A stretch of 28,534 bases of DNA from an uncultured Eubacteriales bacterium (GTDB taxonomy: Bacteria; Bacillota; Clostridia; Christensenellales; Aristaeellaceae). Within the stretch, counting starts at the first letter, position 1, and every line of letters starts with the position of its first letter. Below the pieces are notes generated by a model. The model did no database searches, was not told the origin of the DNA, and saw nothing but the letters and a program-made list of their open reading frames with translations. Made by a program: the position numbers and the translations under genes. Below, piece by piece: positions 14,796 to 22,714 of this stretch. The stretch spans positions 1 to 28,534 of the forward strand of contig UQEF01000031.1 of assembly GCA_900540045.1 (NCBI GenBank). Reading direction: 5' to 3'.

Positions 14796-16281
14796 ACAGC
14801 TTTCCATCCGCCTGATCGCGTGCCTGTGCGTGTGCGCCCTCGTTTTCAGCCTGCTCCCGCTCTACGCGCTGGCCATGTACAACCACCCGTTCTACGACGA
14901 TTTCGGCTTTTCCGTGCGCATTCACCGGGTATGGACCGATACCGGCAGCGTGGCGGAGGCGGTGCGCGAGGCGTGGCGCAACATGCTCAGCACCCGCCAG
15001 ACATGGCAGGGCAACTATACCGCCACCTTCCTCAGCGGCATCCAGCCGGGGGTGTTTGATGAGGATCTGTATTTCCTGACGACCTGCATTCTGCTCACGT
15101 CGCTGATTGCCGGCTGCGCGGCGCTGATCGCCGCGGCGCTTCGCAGGCTGCTGAATGCGGACTGGGCCGCGGTTGCGCTGATTGCATCGCTGCTTCTGTT
15201 CCTGATCGTACAGATGACCCCTGCCGTGGATGAAGCCTACTTCTGGTTTAACGGCGGCATCGGCTACACCTTCAATTATGCGCTTTTGGCGCTGGCCGGA
15301 TCGCTGGCCATCCGCCTGTGGCGATGCGGAACGAAGCGGCGGGCGGCCCTGCATGTGGCGGTTTTGGCCGCGCTGCTGGTCCTGCTGGGCGGCGGCAGCT
15401 ACACAAGCGGCCTGTTTGCGCTGGTGGGCTTTGGGTTTGTCGCCCTTATGGCGTTTCTGGGAAAATCCCGGTGGCGCTGGTGCTATGCGGGGCTTGTGCT
15501 GCTGTACGCGGCATGCCTTGTGTACAGCATGACCGCGCCCGGCAATCTGGTGCGCGCCGAAACGCTCAGCGGCGGACTCAGCGCGCCCATGGCGATTGCG
15601 CAATCCTTTTACTTTGGCCTTGCGCTGATGGGAGACTGGCTTTCGGTTCCGCTGTGCGTCGTGTGCGCCGTCTGTGCCTTTGTGCTGATTCCCTCCCTGC
15701 GCGAATCCCGGTACGCTTTCCGCTATCCCGTTGTGGTAACGCTGCTGTGCGTATGCATCTTCTGCACGCAGCTTACGCCCACGCTGTTTACGGGAAATTA
15801 TCTGGGCGACGGGCGCACGGTGAACACCTACTTCTACAGCTATGTGCTCATGGCGGCTTTCCTGTCCGTGTACTGGGCCGGATGGGCCCTGAAACGGCTG
15901 GGAGCACGTGCCGGGGCCATGGTGGGTGGGCACAGGGGCGTTCGCCTGGGGGCTGCGCTTGCCGCCGCGCTGATCCTGATGGGCGGACTGATTGGCTACA
16001 GGCCCTATGGAGGCGAGGAGGTGGGGCTGACCCAGCTGGCCGGCGGATCGGCCCTGCGCTCGCTCCTGAACGGCGAAGCGGCGGCCTATGACGCAGCCAT
16101 GGACGCACGCGACGCCGCCATGAACGACCCGGAAAACACCCGGCCCGTGCTCACGCCTGTGGAAAACGTGCCTGACGCCTTTATGGGCGACGCGCTGAAC
16201 GCGGACAACCTCGATTATGTGCTCAGCCTGTACGCGGAGTATTATGAAAAGCAGCAGGTCACGGCTGCGGAGGGGGAATAG
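14788..16281 (+). CDS. Polytopic membrane protein, DUF6056-like, copy 2
   Basis: 497 residues, a clear tandem paralogue of the preceding gene: YNHPFYDDFGFS, TDTGSV, RQTWQGNYTATFLS, QPGVF, YFWFNGGIGYTF, LLGGGSYTSGLF, MTAPGNLVRAE and VNTYFYSYVL align with copy 1 along the whole length, including the C-terminal GGSALRSLLNGEAAAYDA region. Identity looks near half in the first loop and lower in the helices, so the duplication is old and the copies probably differ in donor or acceptor. Starts inside the end of copy 1 (8-nt overlap, GGGAGAGGAGG upstream), so the two are translationally coupled. It ends 1 nt before the SDR gene. Confidence 0.8.
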   Translation: MNKQLSIRLIACLCVCALVFSLLPLYALAMYNHPFYDDFGFSVRIHRVWTDTGSVAEAVREAWRNMLSTRQTWQGNYTATFLSGIQPGVFDEDLYFLTTCILLTSLIAGCAALIAAALRRLLNADWAAVALIASLLLFLIVQMTPAVDEAYFWFNGGIGYTFNYALLALAGSLAIRLWRCGTKRRAALHVAVLAALLVLLGGGSYTSGLFALVGFGFVALMAFLGKSRWRWCYAGLVLLYAACLVYSMTAPGNLVRAETLSGGLSAPMAIAQSFYFGLALMGDWLSVPLCVVCAVCAFVLIPSLRESRYAFRYPVVVTLLCVCIFCTQLTPTLFTGNYLGDGRTVNTYFYSYVLMAAFLSVYWAGWALKRLGARAGAMVGGHRGVRLGAALAAALILMGGLIGYRPYGGEEVGLTQLAGGSALRSLLNGEAAAYDAAMDARDAAMNDPENTRPVLTPVENVPDAFMGDALNADNLDYVLSLYAEYYEKQQVTAAEGE

Positions 16282-16282
16282 C

Positions 16283-17026
16283 ATGCTCTTGGAAGGAAAG
16301 AACGCGCTGATTACCGGCGCGGCGCGCGGCATCGGCGCGGCGATGGCGGAGGTGTTCGCCCGCGAGGGGGCCAACGTGTGGGCCTTTGCCCGCACGCCGG
16401 ACGCGCGCTTTGAGGCGCGTCTGGCCATGGCCGCCGGAAAGTACGGCGTATGGATCAAGCCCGTCTACTGCGAGCTGACCGACACGGCGGCTCTCAAGGA
16501 GGCGTTCCGCCAGGTGATGGCGGACAAACAGCCCCTTAACGTGCTGGTCAACAACGCCGGCATCATGGGCGAGGACCGCATGTTTCAGATGACCGGCGAG
16601 GAGGACATGCGCCGCATCATGGACGTGAACTTCTTCGCCATGGTGGAGGTCAGCCGTCTGGCCACGCGCCTCATGGCGCGAAACAAATGCGGCGCGGTGG
16701 TCAACATCGCCAGCGTCGCCGGCATTGAGGGCGACAGCCGCCTGGACTACTCCGCCTCCAAGGCGGCGGTGATCGCCGCCACGAAGAAGATGGCGCGCGA
16801 GCTGATCAGCGTGGGCATCCGCGTAAACGCCCTGGCCCCCGGATTTACCGACACGGATCTGGTGAGCGGGCTGAGCGAAAAGGTGACGCAGGAGCAGCTG
16901 GGCCGCATCCTCATGCACCGCAAGGCCCGGCCCGAGGAGATCGCGGACGTGGCGGCCTTCCTGGCCAGCGACAGGGCCAGCTACGTGACCGGCCAGGTCT
17001 GGCGGGTGGACGGCGGCATGCTGTGA
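16283..17026 (+). CDS. Short-chain dehydrogenase/reductase (FabG-like)
   Basis: 247-residue classical SDR. TGAARGIG at 11-18 binds the nucleotide, NNAG at 90-93 stabilises the fold, and N116, S144, Y156 and K160 form the catalytic tetrad (Y-SAS-K). The C-terminal APGFTDTD and YVTGQVWRVDGGM blocks are as in 3-oxoacyl-ACP reductases. Followed by an ACP gene after 53 nt, so an acyl-ACP or the aldehyde formed by the LuxC-like enzyme are the obvious substrates. ATG 16283 follows GGAGGGGG and fits the family start; the ATG at 16217 lies inside the upstream gene. A sugar-nucleotide substrate cannot be excluded. Confidence 0.88.
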   Translation: MLLEGKNALITGAARGIGAAMAEVFAREGANVWAFARTPDARFEARLAMAAGKYGVWIKPVYCELTDTAALKEAFRQVMADKQPLNVLVNNAGIMGEDRMFQMTGEEDMRRIMDVNFFAMVEVSRLATRLMARNKCGAVVNIASVAGIEGDSRLDYSASKAAVIAATKKMARELISVGIRVNALAPGFTDTDLVSGLSEKVTQEQLGRILMHRKARPEEIADVAAFLASDRASYVTGQVWRVDGGML

Positions 17027-17079
17027 GCCGGCATCCCCGCAGAAAACAACGACCCCATCATCAGAGAGGAGCGATTCAC

Positions 17080-17316
17080 ATGACGAATCTGGAAAAGTAC
17101 GTAAAGGCGTTTTCCGAGGCGCTGGAGGTGCCCGAAAGCGACGTGCCCGCCCTCAAATACGGCGAGAGCGACCAGTGGGACAGCGTGGGCCACATGACCC
17201 TCATCGCCGCGCTGGAGGACGCGTTCGACATCATGGTGGACATGGACGACATCATCGACCTGAGCTCGTTTGAGAAGGGGAAGGAGATTCTGCGCAAGTA
17301 TGATGTGGAGATTTGA
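17080..17316 (+). CDS. Stand-alone acyl carrier protein
   Basis: 78-residue acidic protein. The phosphopantetheine site is S35 in DQWDSVGHM, the form seen in dedicated ACPs of polysaccharide and specialised pathways rather than the DSLD of the fatty-acid AcpP. The remaining helices, LIAALEDAFDIMVDMDDIIDLSSF, shown here as two parts: LIAALEDAFDI and MVDMDDIIDLSSF, are standard. AGAGAGGAGCG precedes ATG 17080; the ATG at 17023 adds 19 basic residues and is rejected. It overlaps the AMP-dependent ligase by 17 nt, so that ligase probably loads it. A phosphopantetheinyl transferase must come from elsewhere in the genome. Confidence 0.9.
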   Translation: MTNLEKYVKAFSEALEVPESDVPALKYGESDQWDSVGHMTLIAALEDAFDIMVDMDDIIDLSSFEKGKEILRKYDVEI

Positions 17317-18706
17317 CCGCTTCGGCGACGCCGCGGCGCTGCTTGACGAGCACGGCCAGAGCCTGACCTACGCGCAGCTTGCGCGCGAGGGCGAGGCGCT
17401 GTGCGGGGCCATCGGCGGGCGCTGCCTGTGCTTTAACCTGTGCGGCAACACCATCGGCAGCGCCGTGGGCTACGCGGGCATGGTCGAGGGCGGCGTGACG
17501 CCCGCGCTGCTGGCGGCTTCCATCGACCGGGAGCTGTTTCAGGCGCTGTACGAGGCGTATCACCCGGCGTACCTGTGGGCGCCGGAGGGCTTTGACTGGG
17601 AAGCGTGCGAAAGCGTGTACGAGCGCTTCGGCTACCGCCTGCTCAAAACGCCCTTTGGCACGGAGACGAAGCTGCACGAGGACCTCGCGCTGCTTCTGAC
17701 CACCAGCGGCTCCACCGGCAGCCCCAAGTTTGTGCGCCAGAGCTACGCAAACATCCGGGCCAACACCGAAAGCATCGTGGAATACCTCGCGCTGACCGCG
17801 CAGGAGAAGCCCATCACGACGCTCCCCATGAACTACACCTACGGGCTGAGCATCCTCAACACCCACCTCTGGGTGGGCGCGACCGTGCTGTTGACCGAGA
17901 AGGGCATCGCGCAGCGCGACTTCTGGACCTTCTTCAGGGAGGCGGGGGCCACCAGCATGGGCGGCGTGCCCTACACCTACGAGATGCTCGACCGCATGCG
18001 CTTCACCCGCATGGACCTGCCCACTTTGCGCACGCTCACCCAGGCGGGCGGCAAGCTCCTGCCCGACCTGCACCGCCGATTTGCCCAGTGGTGCAGGGAC
18101 ACGGGGCGCAGGTTCGTCGTCATGTATGGGCAGTGTGAGGCCACGGCCCGCATGGCCTACCTGCCCTGGGAGATGAGTCTGGACAAGGTGGGCGCCATGG
18201 GCGTGGCCATCCCCGGCGGGCGCTTTGAGCTCGTGGGCGTGGATGGCGAAATCATCACCGAGCCGCACGTGACGGGCGAGCTTCGCTACTACGGCGAGAA
18301 CGTGACGCTGGGATACGCCCAGTGCGGGGCCGATCTTGCCAAGGGCGACGAGCGCGGCGGCGTGCTGGACACCGGCGACATGGCGCAGATGGACGAGGAC
18401 GGCTGCTACACGGTCGTTGGCCGCAAGAAGCGGTTTTTGAAGATGTACGGCAACCGCGTCAACCTCGACGAGACCGAGCGCATGCTCAAGGCGGCGTTCC
18501 CGGATGCGGAATGCGCCTGCGCGGGCCGGGACGACCACCTGATGATCTTCTCCACCGGCGCGGACGCCCTGCCCGCCATGCGCGCCTGGCTGTCGGAAAA
18601 GACGGGGCTGAACCAGAGCGGCTTCCATACGATGCACCTGGACGCCATCCCCAAGAACGACGCGGGCAAAACCCTCTACCGGGAGCTGGAGAAATACCAT
18701 GTATGA
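17300..18706 (+). CDS. AMP-dependent acyl/aminoacyl-ACP ligase (ANL superfamily)
   Basis: 468 residues with all ANL motifs: TSGSTGSPK (135-143) for ATP, YGQCEAT (276-282), LDTGD (356-360), the hinge after GRKKRFLKMYGNRV (374-387) and the adenylation lysine K457 in PKNDAGKTL. It should activate a carboxylic acid as acyl-AMP and pass it to a thiol, most likely the phosphopantetheine of the ACP encoded just upstream with a 17-nt overlap. It is short for fatty-acyl-CoA ligases, nearer to free-standing adenylation enzymes. Substrate unknown: the pocket cannot be read by eye. Start ATG 17300 (AAGGAG 13 nt upstream); ATG 17303 is equally possible. Overlaps the LuxE-like gene by 8 nt. Confidence 0.88.
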   Translation: MMWRFDRFGDAAALLDEHGQSLTYAQLAREGEALCGAIGGRCLCFNLCGNTIGSAVGYAGMVEGGVTPALLAASIDRELFQALYEAYHPAYLWAPEGFDWEACESVYERFGYRLLKTPFGTETKLHEDLALLLTTSGSTGSPKFVRQSYANIRANTESIVEYLALTAQEKPITTLPMNYTYGLSILNTHLWVGATVLLTEKGIAQRDFWTFFREAGATSMGGVPYTYEMLDRMRFTRMDLPTLRTLTQAGGKLLPDLHRRFAQWCRDTGRRFVVMYGQCEATARMAYLPWEMSLDKVGAMGVAIPGGRFELVGVDGEIITEPHVTGELRYYGENVTLGYAQCGADLAKGDERGGVLDTGDMAQMDEDGCYTVVGRKKRFLKMYGNRVNLDETERMLKAAFPDAECACAGRDDHLMIFSTGADALPAMRAWLSEKTGLNQSGFHTMHLDAIPKNDAGKTLYRELEKYHV

Positions 18707-19769
18707 CGTCAACGAACTGCCCGCCCTGCCCGTCTACGAATGGGGCCGGGCGAAAAAGCGGGCCTTTCTGGACAAAGAGCTTACGGACCTGACGGACTGG
18801 CACGCCGCGCGCTGCCCCGAATATGCGCGCATGCGGGACGCCTGGCCCGCGCGCGGGGAGGGCTTTGAGGCGCTGCCCTTTCTGCCGGTGCGGCTGTTCA
18901 AGGAGCTTACGCTCAAAAGCGTGCCCGACGAAGCCCTCCACCGCACCATGACCTCGTCGGGCACCACGGGCCAGCAGGTGAGCCGCATCTACCTCGACCG
19001 GGAGACCAGCGCCCTGCAAAGCAAGGTCTTAAGCCGCATCATGGGCGAGTTTCTGGGCAAGCAGCGCCTGCCCATGATCATCCTGGACACCAGCGCCGTC
19101 GTCAAGAACCGCGCCATGTTCTCGGCGCGGGGCGCGGGCATTCTGGGTTTCAGCATGTTCGCGCGCGACAGGGTGTTCGCGCTGGACGAGCACATGGAGC
19201 TGGACAGGGAGGGGCTGGAGGCGTTCCTTGAGAAGCATGGGGGAGAGGACATCTTCCTCTTCGGCTTCACGTTCATGATCTGGCAGCACTTCGTGGCCAG
19301 GCTGCGGGAGACGGGCTACCATCCGGATCTCAGCCGCGGGGTGCTGGTGCACGGCGGCGGATGGAAGAAGCTGGCGGACCAGCAGATTTCCACCGGGCGC
19401 TTCAAGCGGGAACTGCGGGAGACCTGCGGCCTCACCCGCGTGCACAACTACTACGGCATGGTCGAGCAGACCGGCACCATCTACATGGAATGCGAGCACG
19501 GCCACCTGCACGCGCCCGTGTGGTCGGACGTGACCATCCGGCGGGCAGGGGACTTCTCCGTGGCCGATGTGGGGGAGACGGGGCTGATTCAGGTATCCAG
19601 CGTGCTGCCGCGCAGCTATCCGGGCCATGTGCTCCTCACCGAGGACGAGGGGCGAATCCTCGGCGAGGACGACTGCCCCTGCGGCCGCAAGGGCAAGTAC
19701 TTTGAAATTCTGGGGCGCGTCAAGCGCGCCGAGGTGCGGGGGTGCAGCGATACCTATGAGCAGAAATGA
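18699..19769 (+). CDS. LuxE-like acyl-protein synthetase
   Basis: 356 residues, the LuxE/PaaK-type ANL branch. TSSGTTGQ (85-92) is the ATP loop, HGGGWKK (218-224) and NYYGMVEQTG (250-259) the core, and the C-terminus has DCPCGRKGKYFEILGR with the RGCSDTYE ending (348-354) seen in LuxE. In bioluminescent bacteria LuxE adenylates a fatty acid and hands it to the reductase LuxC; here the LuxC-like gene follows with a 14-nt overlap, but no luxA or luxB is present. The length is close to that of LuxE (about 370). It may thus supply an acyl group separately from the ACP route, or be specialised for a short or sugar-derived acid. Starts by overlapping the AMP-ligase by 8 nt (GGGAGCTGGAG upstream). 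Confidence 0.88.
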   Translation: MYDVNELPALPVYEWGRAKKRAFLDKELTDLTDWHAARCPEYARMRDAWPARGEGFEALPFLPVRLFKELTLKSVPDEALHRTMTSSGTTGQQVSRIYLDRETSALQSKVLSRIMGEFLGKQRLPMIILDTSAVVKNRAMFSARGAGILGFSMFARDRVFALDEHMELDREGLEAFLEKHGGEDIFLFGFTFMIWQHFVARLRETGYHPDLSRGVLVHGGGWKKLADQQISTGRFKRELRETCGLTRVHNYYGMVEQTGTIYMECEHGHLHAPVWSDVTIRRAGDFSVADVGETGLIQVSSVLPRSYPGHVLLTEDEGRILGEDDCPCGRKGKYFEILGRVKRAEVRGCSDTYEQK

Positions 19770-20955
19770 GCCCTATACCCGCCTGTGCGGCGGGGACTGG
19801 CAGAGCGCCCGGCCCCTCGCGCCCTTTGACGGCGGCGTGATGGCCTTTCTTTCCGACCTGGGCGCGGCCCTCATCGCCGGCCGGGAGGCGCGCGCCTACC
19901 CGGACGTGGTGGCCTTCGGCTTCTTCTGCCGGCGCGCGAATCTGGAGGCGCTGGCGCGGGAATACGAGGGCGCGGTTTCGGACCGGCTGGGGCGCGGGAT
20001 TTCGTTTCACATCGCGCCCAGCAACGTGCCGGTCAACTTCGCCTATTCGCTGGTGGCGGGGCTGCTGGCGGGCAACGCCTGCGTGGTCAAGGCTTCCAGC
20101 CGGGATTTTCCGCAGACGCGCATCATCTGCCGCGTGATGGACGCGCTGCTTCGCGGCGCGCACGCGGCGCTGGCAAACCATGCGTGCGTGGTCATCTATC
20201 CGCGCGACCGTCAGGACGTGACGGAGATGCTGAGCGCCCAGTGCGACGCGCGCATCATCTGGGGCGGCGACGAGACGGTGCGCCGCGTGCGCATGGCGCC
20301 GCTCGCGCCCCGCGCGGTGGAGGTCGCCTTCCCCGACCGCTACAGCCTGCTGGCCGTGGACGCAAAGAGCGTGCTGGCCATGGACGATCAGGCGCTGGCC
20401 GCCGCGGCGCGCGGGTTTTACAACGACACGTATCTCACCGACCAGAACGCCTGCACCTCGCCCCGGCTGGTGTACTGGCTGGGCGGGCGGGATGCGGTGA
20501 CGCAGGCGCAGGCGCGTTTCTGGGAGGCCGTGCGCGCGTATGCCGCGCCGCGCTATCCCATCGAGCCGGTGGTGGCGGTGGACAAGCTGACCGCGGCCTT
20601 CCGCGCGGCCGCCGCGCTGCCGGGCGCGGCCATTGCGCCCATGCCGGACAACACCGTGGTGCGCGTTCGGGTGAGCGCGCTCACCCCGGACATCGACGGG
20701 CACCGCTGCGCGGGCGGCTTCTTTGTGGAGTACGCCGCCGAAACGCTGGACGGCCTGATTCCGGTGGTGAAGCGCAAGTACCAGACGCTCAGCTACCTGG
20801 GGCTGGAGCCGGAGGCGCTTCGCCGCTTCGTGCGCGAAAACGCCCTGTGGGGCGTGGACCGCATCGCGCCCGTGGGGCACACCATGGACTTCGCCCTTAC
20901 CTGGGACGGCTACGACCTCATCCGCACGCTCAGCCGCCGCATATCCGCCATCTGA
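19756..20955 (+). CDS. LuxC-like acyl reductase
   Basis: 399 residues of the LuxC branch of the aldehyde dehydrogenase fold. GISFHIAPSNVPVNF (81-95) and CVVKASSRDF (109-118) form the NADPH region; the catalytic nucleophile is C233 in TDQNACTSPR, the LuxC-type motif. It reduces an enzyme-bound acyl thioester to an aldehyde, taking the acyl group from the LuxE-like partner or from acyl-ACP. It is shorter than LuxC of Vibrio (about 480). ATG 19756 overlaps luxE by 14 nt; an upstream ATG at 19627 lies wholly inside luxE. The product aldehyde could be reduced by the SDR or used to modify a sugar or lipid. Confidence 0.88.
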   Translation: MSRNEPYTRLCGGDWQSARPLAPFDGGVMAFLSDLGAALIAGREARAYPDVVAFGFFCRRANLEALAREYEGAVSDRLGRGISFHIAPSNVPVNFAYSLVAGLLAGNACVVKASSRDFPQTRIICRVMDALLRGAHAALANHACVVIYPRDRQDVTEMLSAQCDARIIWGGDETVRRVRMAPLAPRAVEVAFPDRYSLLAVDAKSVLAMDDQALAAAARGFYNDTYLTDQNACTSPRLVYWLGGRDAVTQAQARFWEAVRAYAAPRYPIEPVVAVDKLTAAFRAAAALPGAAIAPMPDNTVVRVRVSALTPDIDGHRCAGGFFVEYAAETLDGLIPVVKRKYQTLSYLGLEPEALRRFVRENALWGVDRIAPVGHTMDFALTWDGYDLIRTLSRRISAI

Positions 20956-20972
20956 CGAAACGAGGTGCCTTT

Positions 20973-21983
20973 ATGGCCAAACCGCTGCTTTCCTTTGTGA
21001 TTCCCTGCTACCGCTCCGCGCACACCATCGGCGCGGTGGTCGGGGAGCTGAACGACACGCTCGCCGCCCGCGCGGACGAGTACGACCATGAGATCATCCT
21101 GGTCAACGACGGCAGCCCCGACGACACCGCCGACGCCATCCGCCAGCTGTGCGAGCGGGACCCCGCCATCGTGTTTGTGGACCTGTCGCGCAACTTCGGC
21201 CAGCACAGCGCGGTGATGGCGGGCTTTCATCAGGTGCGGGGCGATATCGTGATCTGTCTGGACGACGACGGACAGACCCCCGCCTGCGAATGCTTCAAGC
21301 TCATCGACAAGGTGGCCGAGGGGTACGACATCGTCTTTGCCCAGTACCCCAGACGCAGGCAAAGCGCGCTTCGCAACCTGGGCAGCCGCTTCAACGCCGC
21401 CTGCAACCACTACTTCTTCGGCCAGCCCAAGGAGCTGACCGTCAACAGCTACTACGCCTGCCGCCGCTTCGTGGTGGATACCGCGCTCCAGTATCCCAAC
21501 CCCTTCCCCTATGTGACGGGCCTTCTGTTCCAGAGCGTGAGCCGCTATGCCAACGTGCCCGTGGAGCACCGCGCCCGCGCGGAGGGCCGCAGCGGCTACA
21601 ACCTCAAAAAGCTGATGGCCCTGTGGCTCAACGGCGTGACGGCCTTTTCCATCAAGCCCCTGCGCTTTGCCAGCTACGCCGGCTGGTTCACGGCGGCGGC
21701 GGGCGCGGTGTTCGCGCTGGCGACGGTGATTCGCAAGCTGGTGAATCCCGACATCCCCGCCGGCTGGGCCAGCACGATTTCCGTGCTGCTGCTGCTGGGC
21801 GGCATGATCATCGCGCTGATCGGCGTGGTAGGGGAGTACATCGGCCGCATCTATCTGAGCATCAACCGTTCGCCGCAGTTCGTGGTGCGCAGCGTGACGC
21901 GCGGGGCGGCGGAGGGAATCCATCAGCCAGAGGAAAGGGAGATGAACGCGGATGAAGACCACGCATGCGGTCTGGGAGCGTGA
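20973..21983 (+). CDS. Polyprenyl-phosphate glycosyltransferase, GtrB/ArnC type (GT2)
   Basis: 336 residues. The GT-A domain has LLSFVIPCYRS (5-15), NDGSPDDT (45-52), SRNFGQHSAVMAGF (72-85), the metal-binding LDDDGQTP (96-103; the usual form is DDDLQ/DADLQ) and EGRSGYNLKKL (204-214) typical of GtrB/ArnC/DPM1 relatives. Two membrane helices (about 235-254 and 266-290) anchor it, followed by a 45-residue tail. It should attach a sugar from a nucleotide donor to undecaprenyl phosphate on the cytoplasmic face, making the donor for GT-C transferases such as the membrane proteins in this operon. No GtrA flippase is next to it. ATG 20973 is 17 nt after luxC with GAGGTG upstream. It overlaps the GNAT gene by 32 nt. 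Confidence 0.92.
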   Translation: MAKPLLSFVIPCYRSAHTIGAVVGELNDTLAARADEYDHEIILVNDGSPDDTADAIRQLCERDPAIVFVDLSRNFGQHSAVMAGFHQVRGDIVICLDDDGQTPACECFKLIDKVAEGYDIVFAQYPRRRQSALRNLGSRFNAACNHYFFGQPKELTVNSYYACRRFVVDTALQYPNPFPYVTGLLFQSVSRYANVPVEHRARAEGRSGYNLKKLMALWLNGVTAFSIKPLRFASYAGWFTAAAGAVFALATVIRKLVNPDIPAGWASTISVLLLLGGMIIALIGVVGEYIGRIYLSINRSPQFVVRSVTRGAAEGIHQPEEREMNADEDHACGLGA

Positions 21984-22689
21984 AAACCTGGGCGTGGACG
22001 CCTACGAGATCGCGCTGGACGCATCCGACACCCCGGACATGCTCCGTCAGGAGGAGGCGCGCATCATCGCGGCGGGCGCGGAATATATCGTGGCAAAAAC
22101 CCCGGTGGACTGCCCCGCGCTGCTGTTTTCGATGCAGGCCCTGGGCTATACGTTTGTGGAGACGGTCTTTCATGTGATGATCCGGCGGGACGAGTACCAC
22201 ATGCCGGCTTCCATCGCCCGCTTCGACCGGGGCCTTCGCGTGGCGGAGCGCAGGGAGGAGGCCGACCGCGAGCGCATCTACGCGCTGATCCGCCGGGGCG
22301 TGTTCAAAAGCGACCGCGTGAGCATCGACCCCGCCTTCGGCCGCGCAAAGGGCGGCAACCGCTACGCCAACTGGCTGCGCAGCATGCTGGCGCGCGGCGG
22401 CTTTCTCTACGAGGTGCTCTCCGGCGACAAGCCCATCGGCTTTTTCGTCATCTGCCGCAAGGATGAAACCACGGTCGATCCCGTGCTCATGGGCATGTAC
22501 GACGAGGAGGGCGACCGCGGCATGGGCGCGCTGCTTCACAAAAAGACGCTGGATACCTGCTTTACGCACGACTGCAAGCGCCTGACCTCCACCATCGTCA
22601 GCAACAACGCCAAGGTTCTGCGCGTGTACGTCAACGCCGGAGCGACCATCACCGACACCCTGTACACCTACGTCAAGCACGTGAAATGA
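21952..22689 (+). CDS. GNAT N-acyltransferase, WecD/RffC-like
   Basis: 245 residues. The C-terminal half is a GNAT fold: YEVLSGDKPIGFFVICR (beta4 region), GDRGMGALLHKKTLD (187-201; pyrophosphate-binding loop of the acyl-CoA site) and SNNAKVLRVYVNAGA (217-231; the usual asparagine and Tyr positions). FKSDRVSIDPAFG and NRYANWLR (118-143) resemble WecD, which acetylates dTDP-4-amino-fucose, so an amino sugar nucleotide or lipid-linked amino sugar is the likely acceptor. The acyl donor may be acetyl-CoA or, given the operon, an acyl-ACP. It overlaps the glycosyltransferase by 32 nt, with GAAAGGGA about 11 nt before ATG. 25 nt to the next gene. Confidence 0.8.
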   Translation: MKTTHAVWERENLGVDAYEIALDASDTPDMLRQEEARIIAAGAEYIVAKTPVDCPALLFSMQALGYTFVETVFHVMIRRDEYHMPASIARFDRGLRVAERREEADRERIYALIRRGVFKSDRVSIDPAFGRAKGGNRYANWLRSMLARGGFLYEVLSGDKPIGFFVICRKDETTVDPVLMGMYDEEGDRGMGALLHKKTLDTCFTHDCKRLTSTIVSNNAKVLRVYVNAGATITDTLYTYVKHVK

Positions 22690-22714
22690 GCAAAACGTCT
22701 GGAGGAGGCCTGAG

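Noticed and set aside
14680..16458. 592-residue minus-strand open frame
   Set aside because: Antisense to the second DUF6056-like gene and the SDR; no motif, no ribosome binding site.
17080..18706. DltA/DltC D-alanylation pair
   Set aside because: ACP size is similar, but there is no DltB or DltD and the ACP motif DSVGHM differs from the DltC type; LuxE and LuxC neighbours suggest another acid.
17252..18712. 486-residue minus-strand open frame
   Set aside because: Antisense to the AMP-ligase, which carries all ANL motifs.
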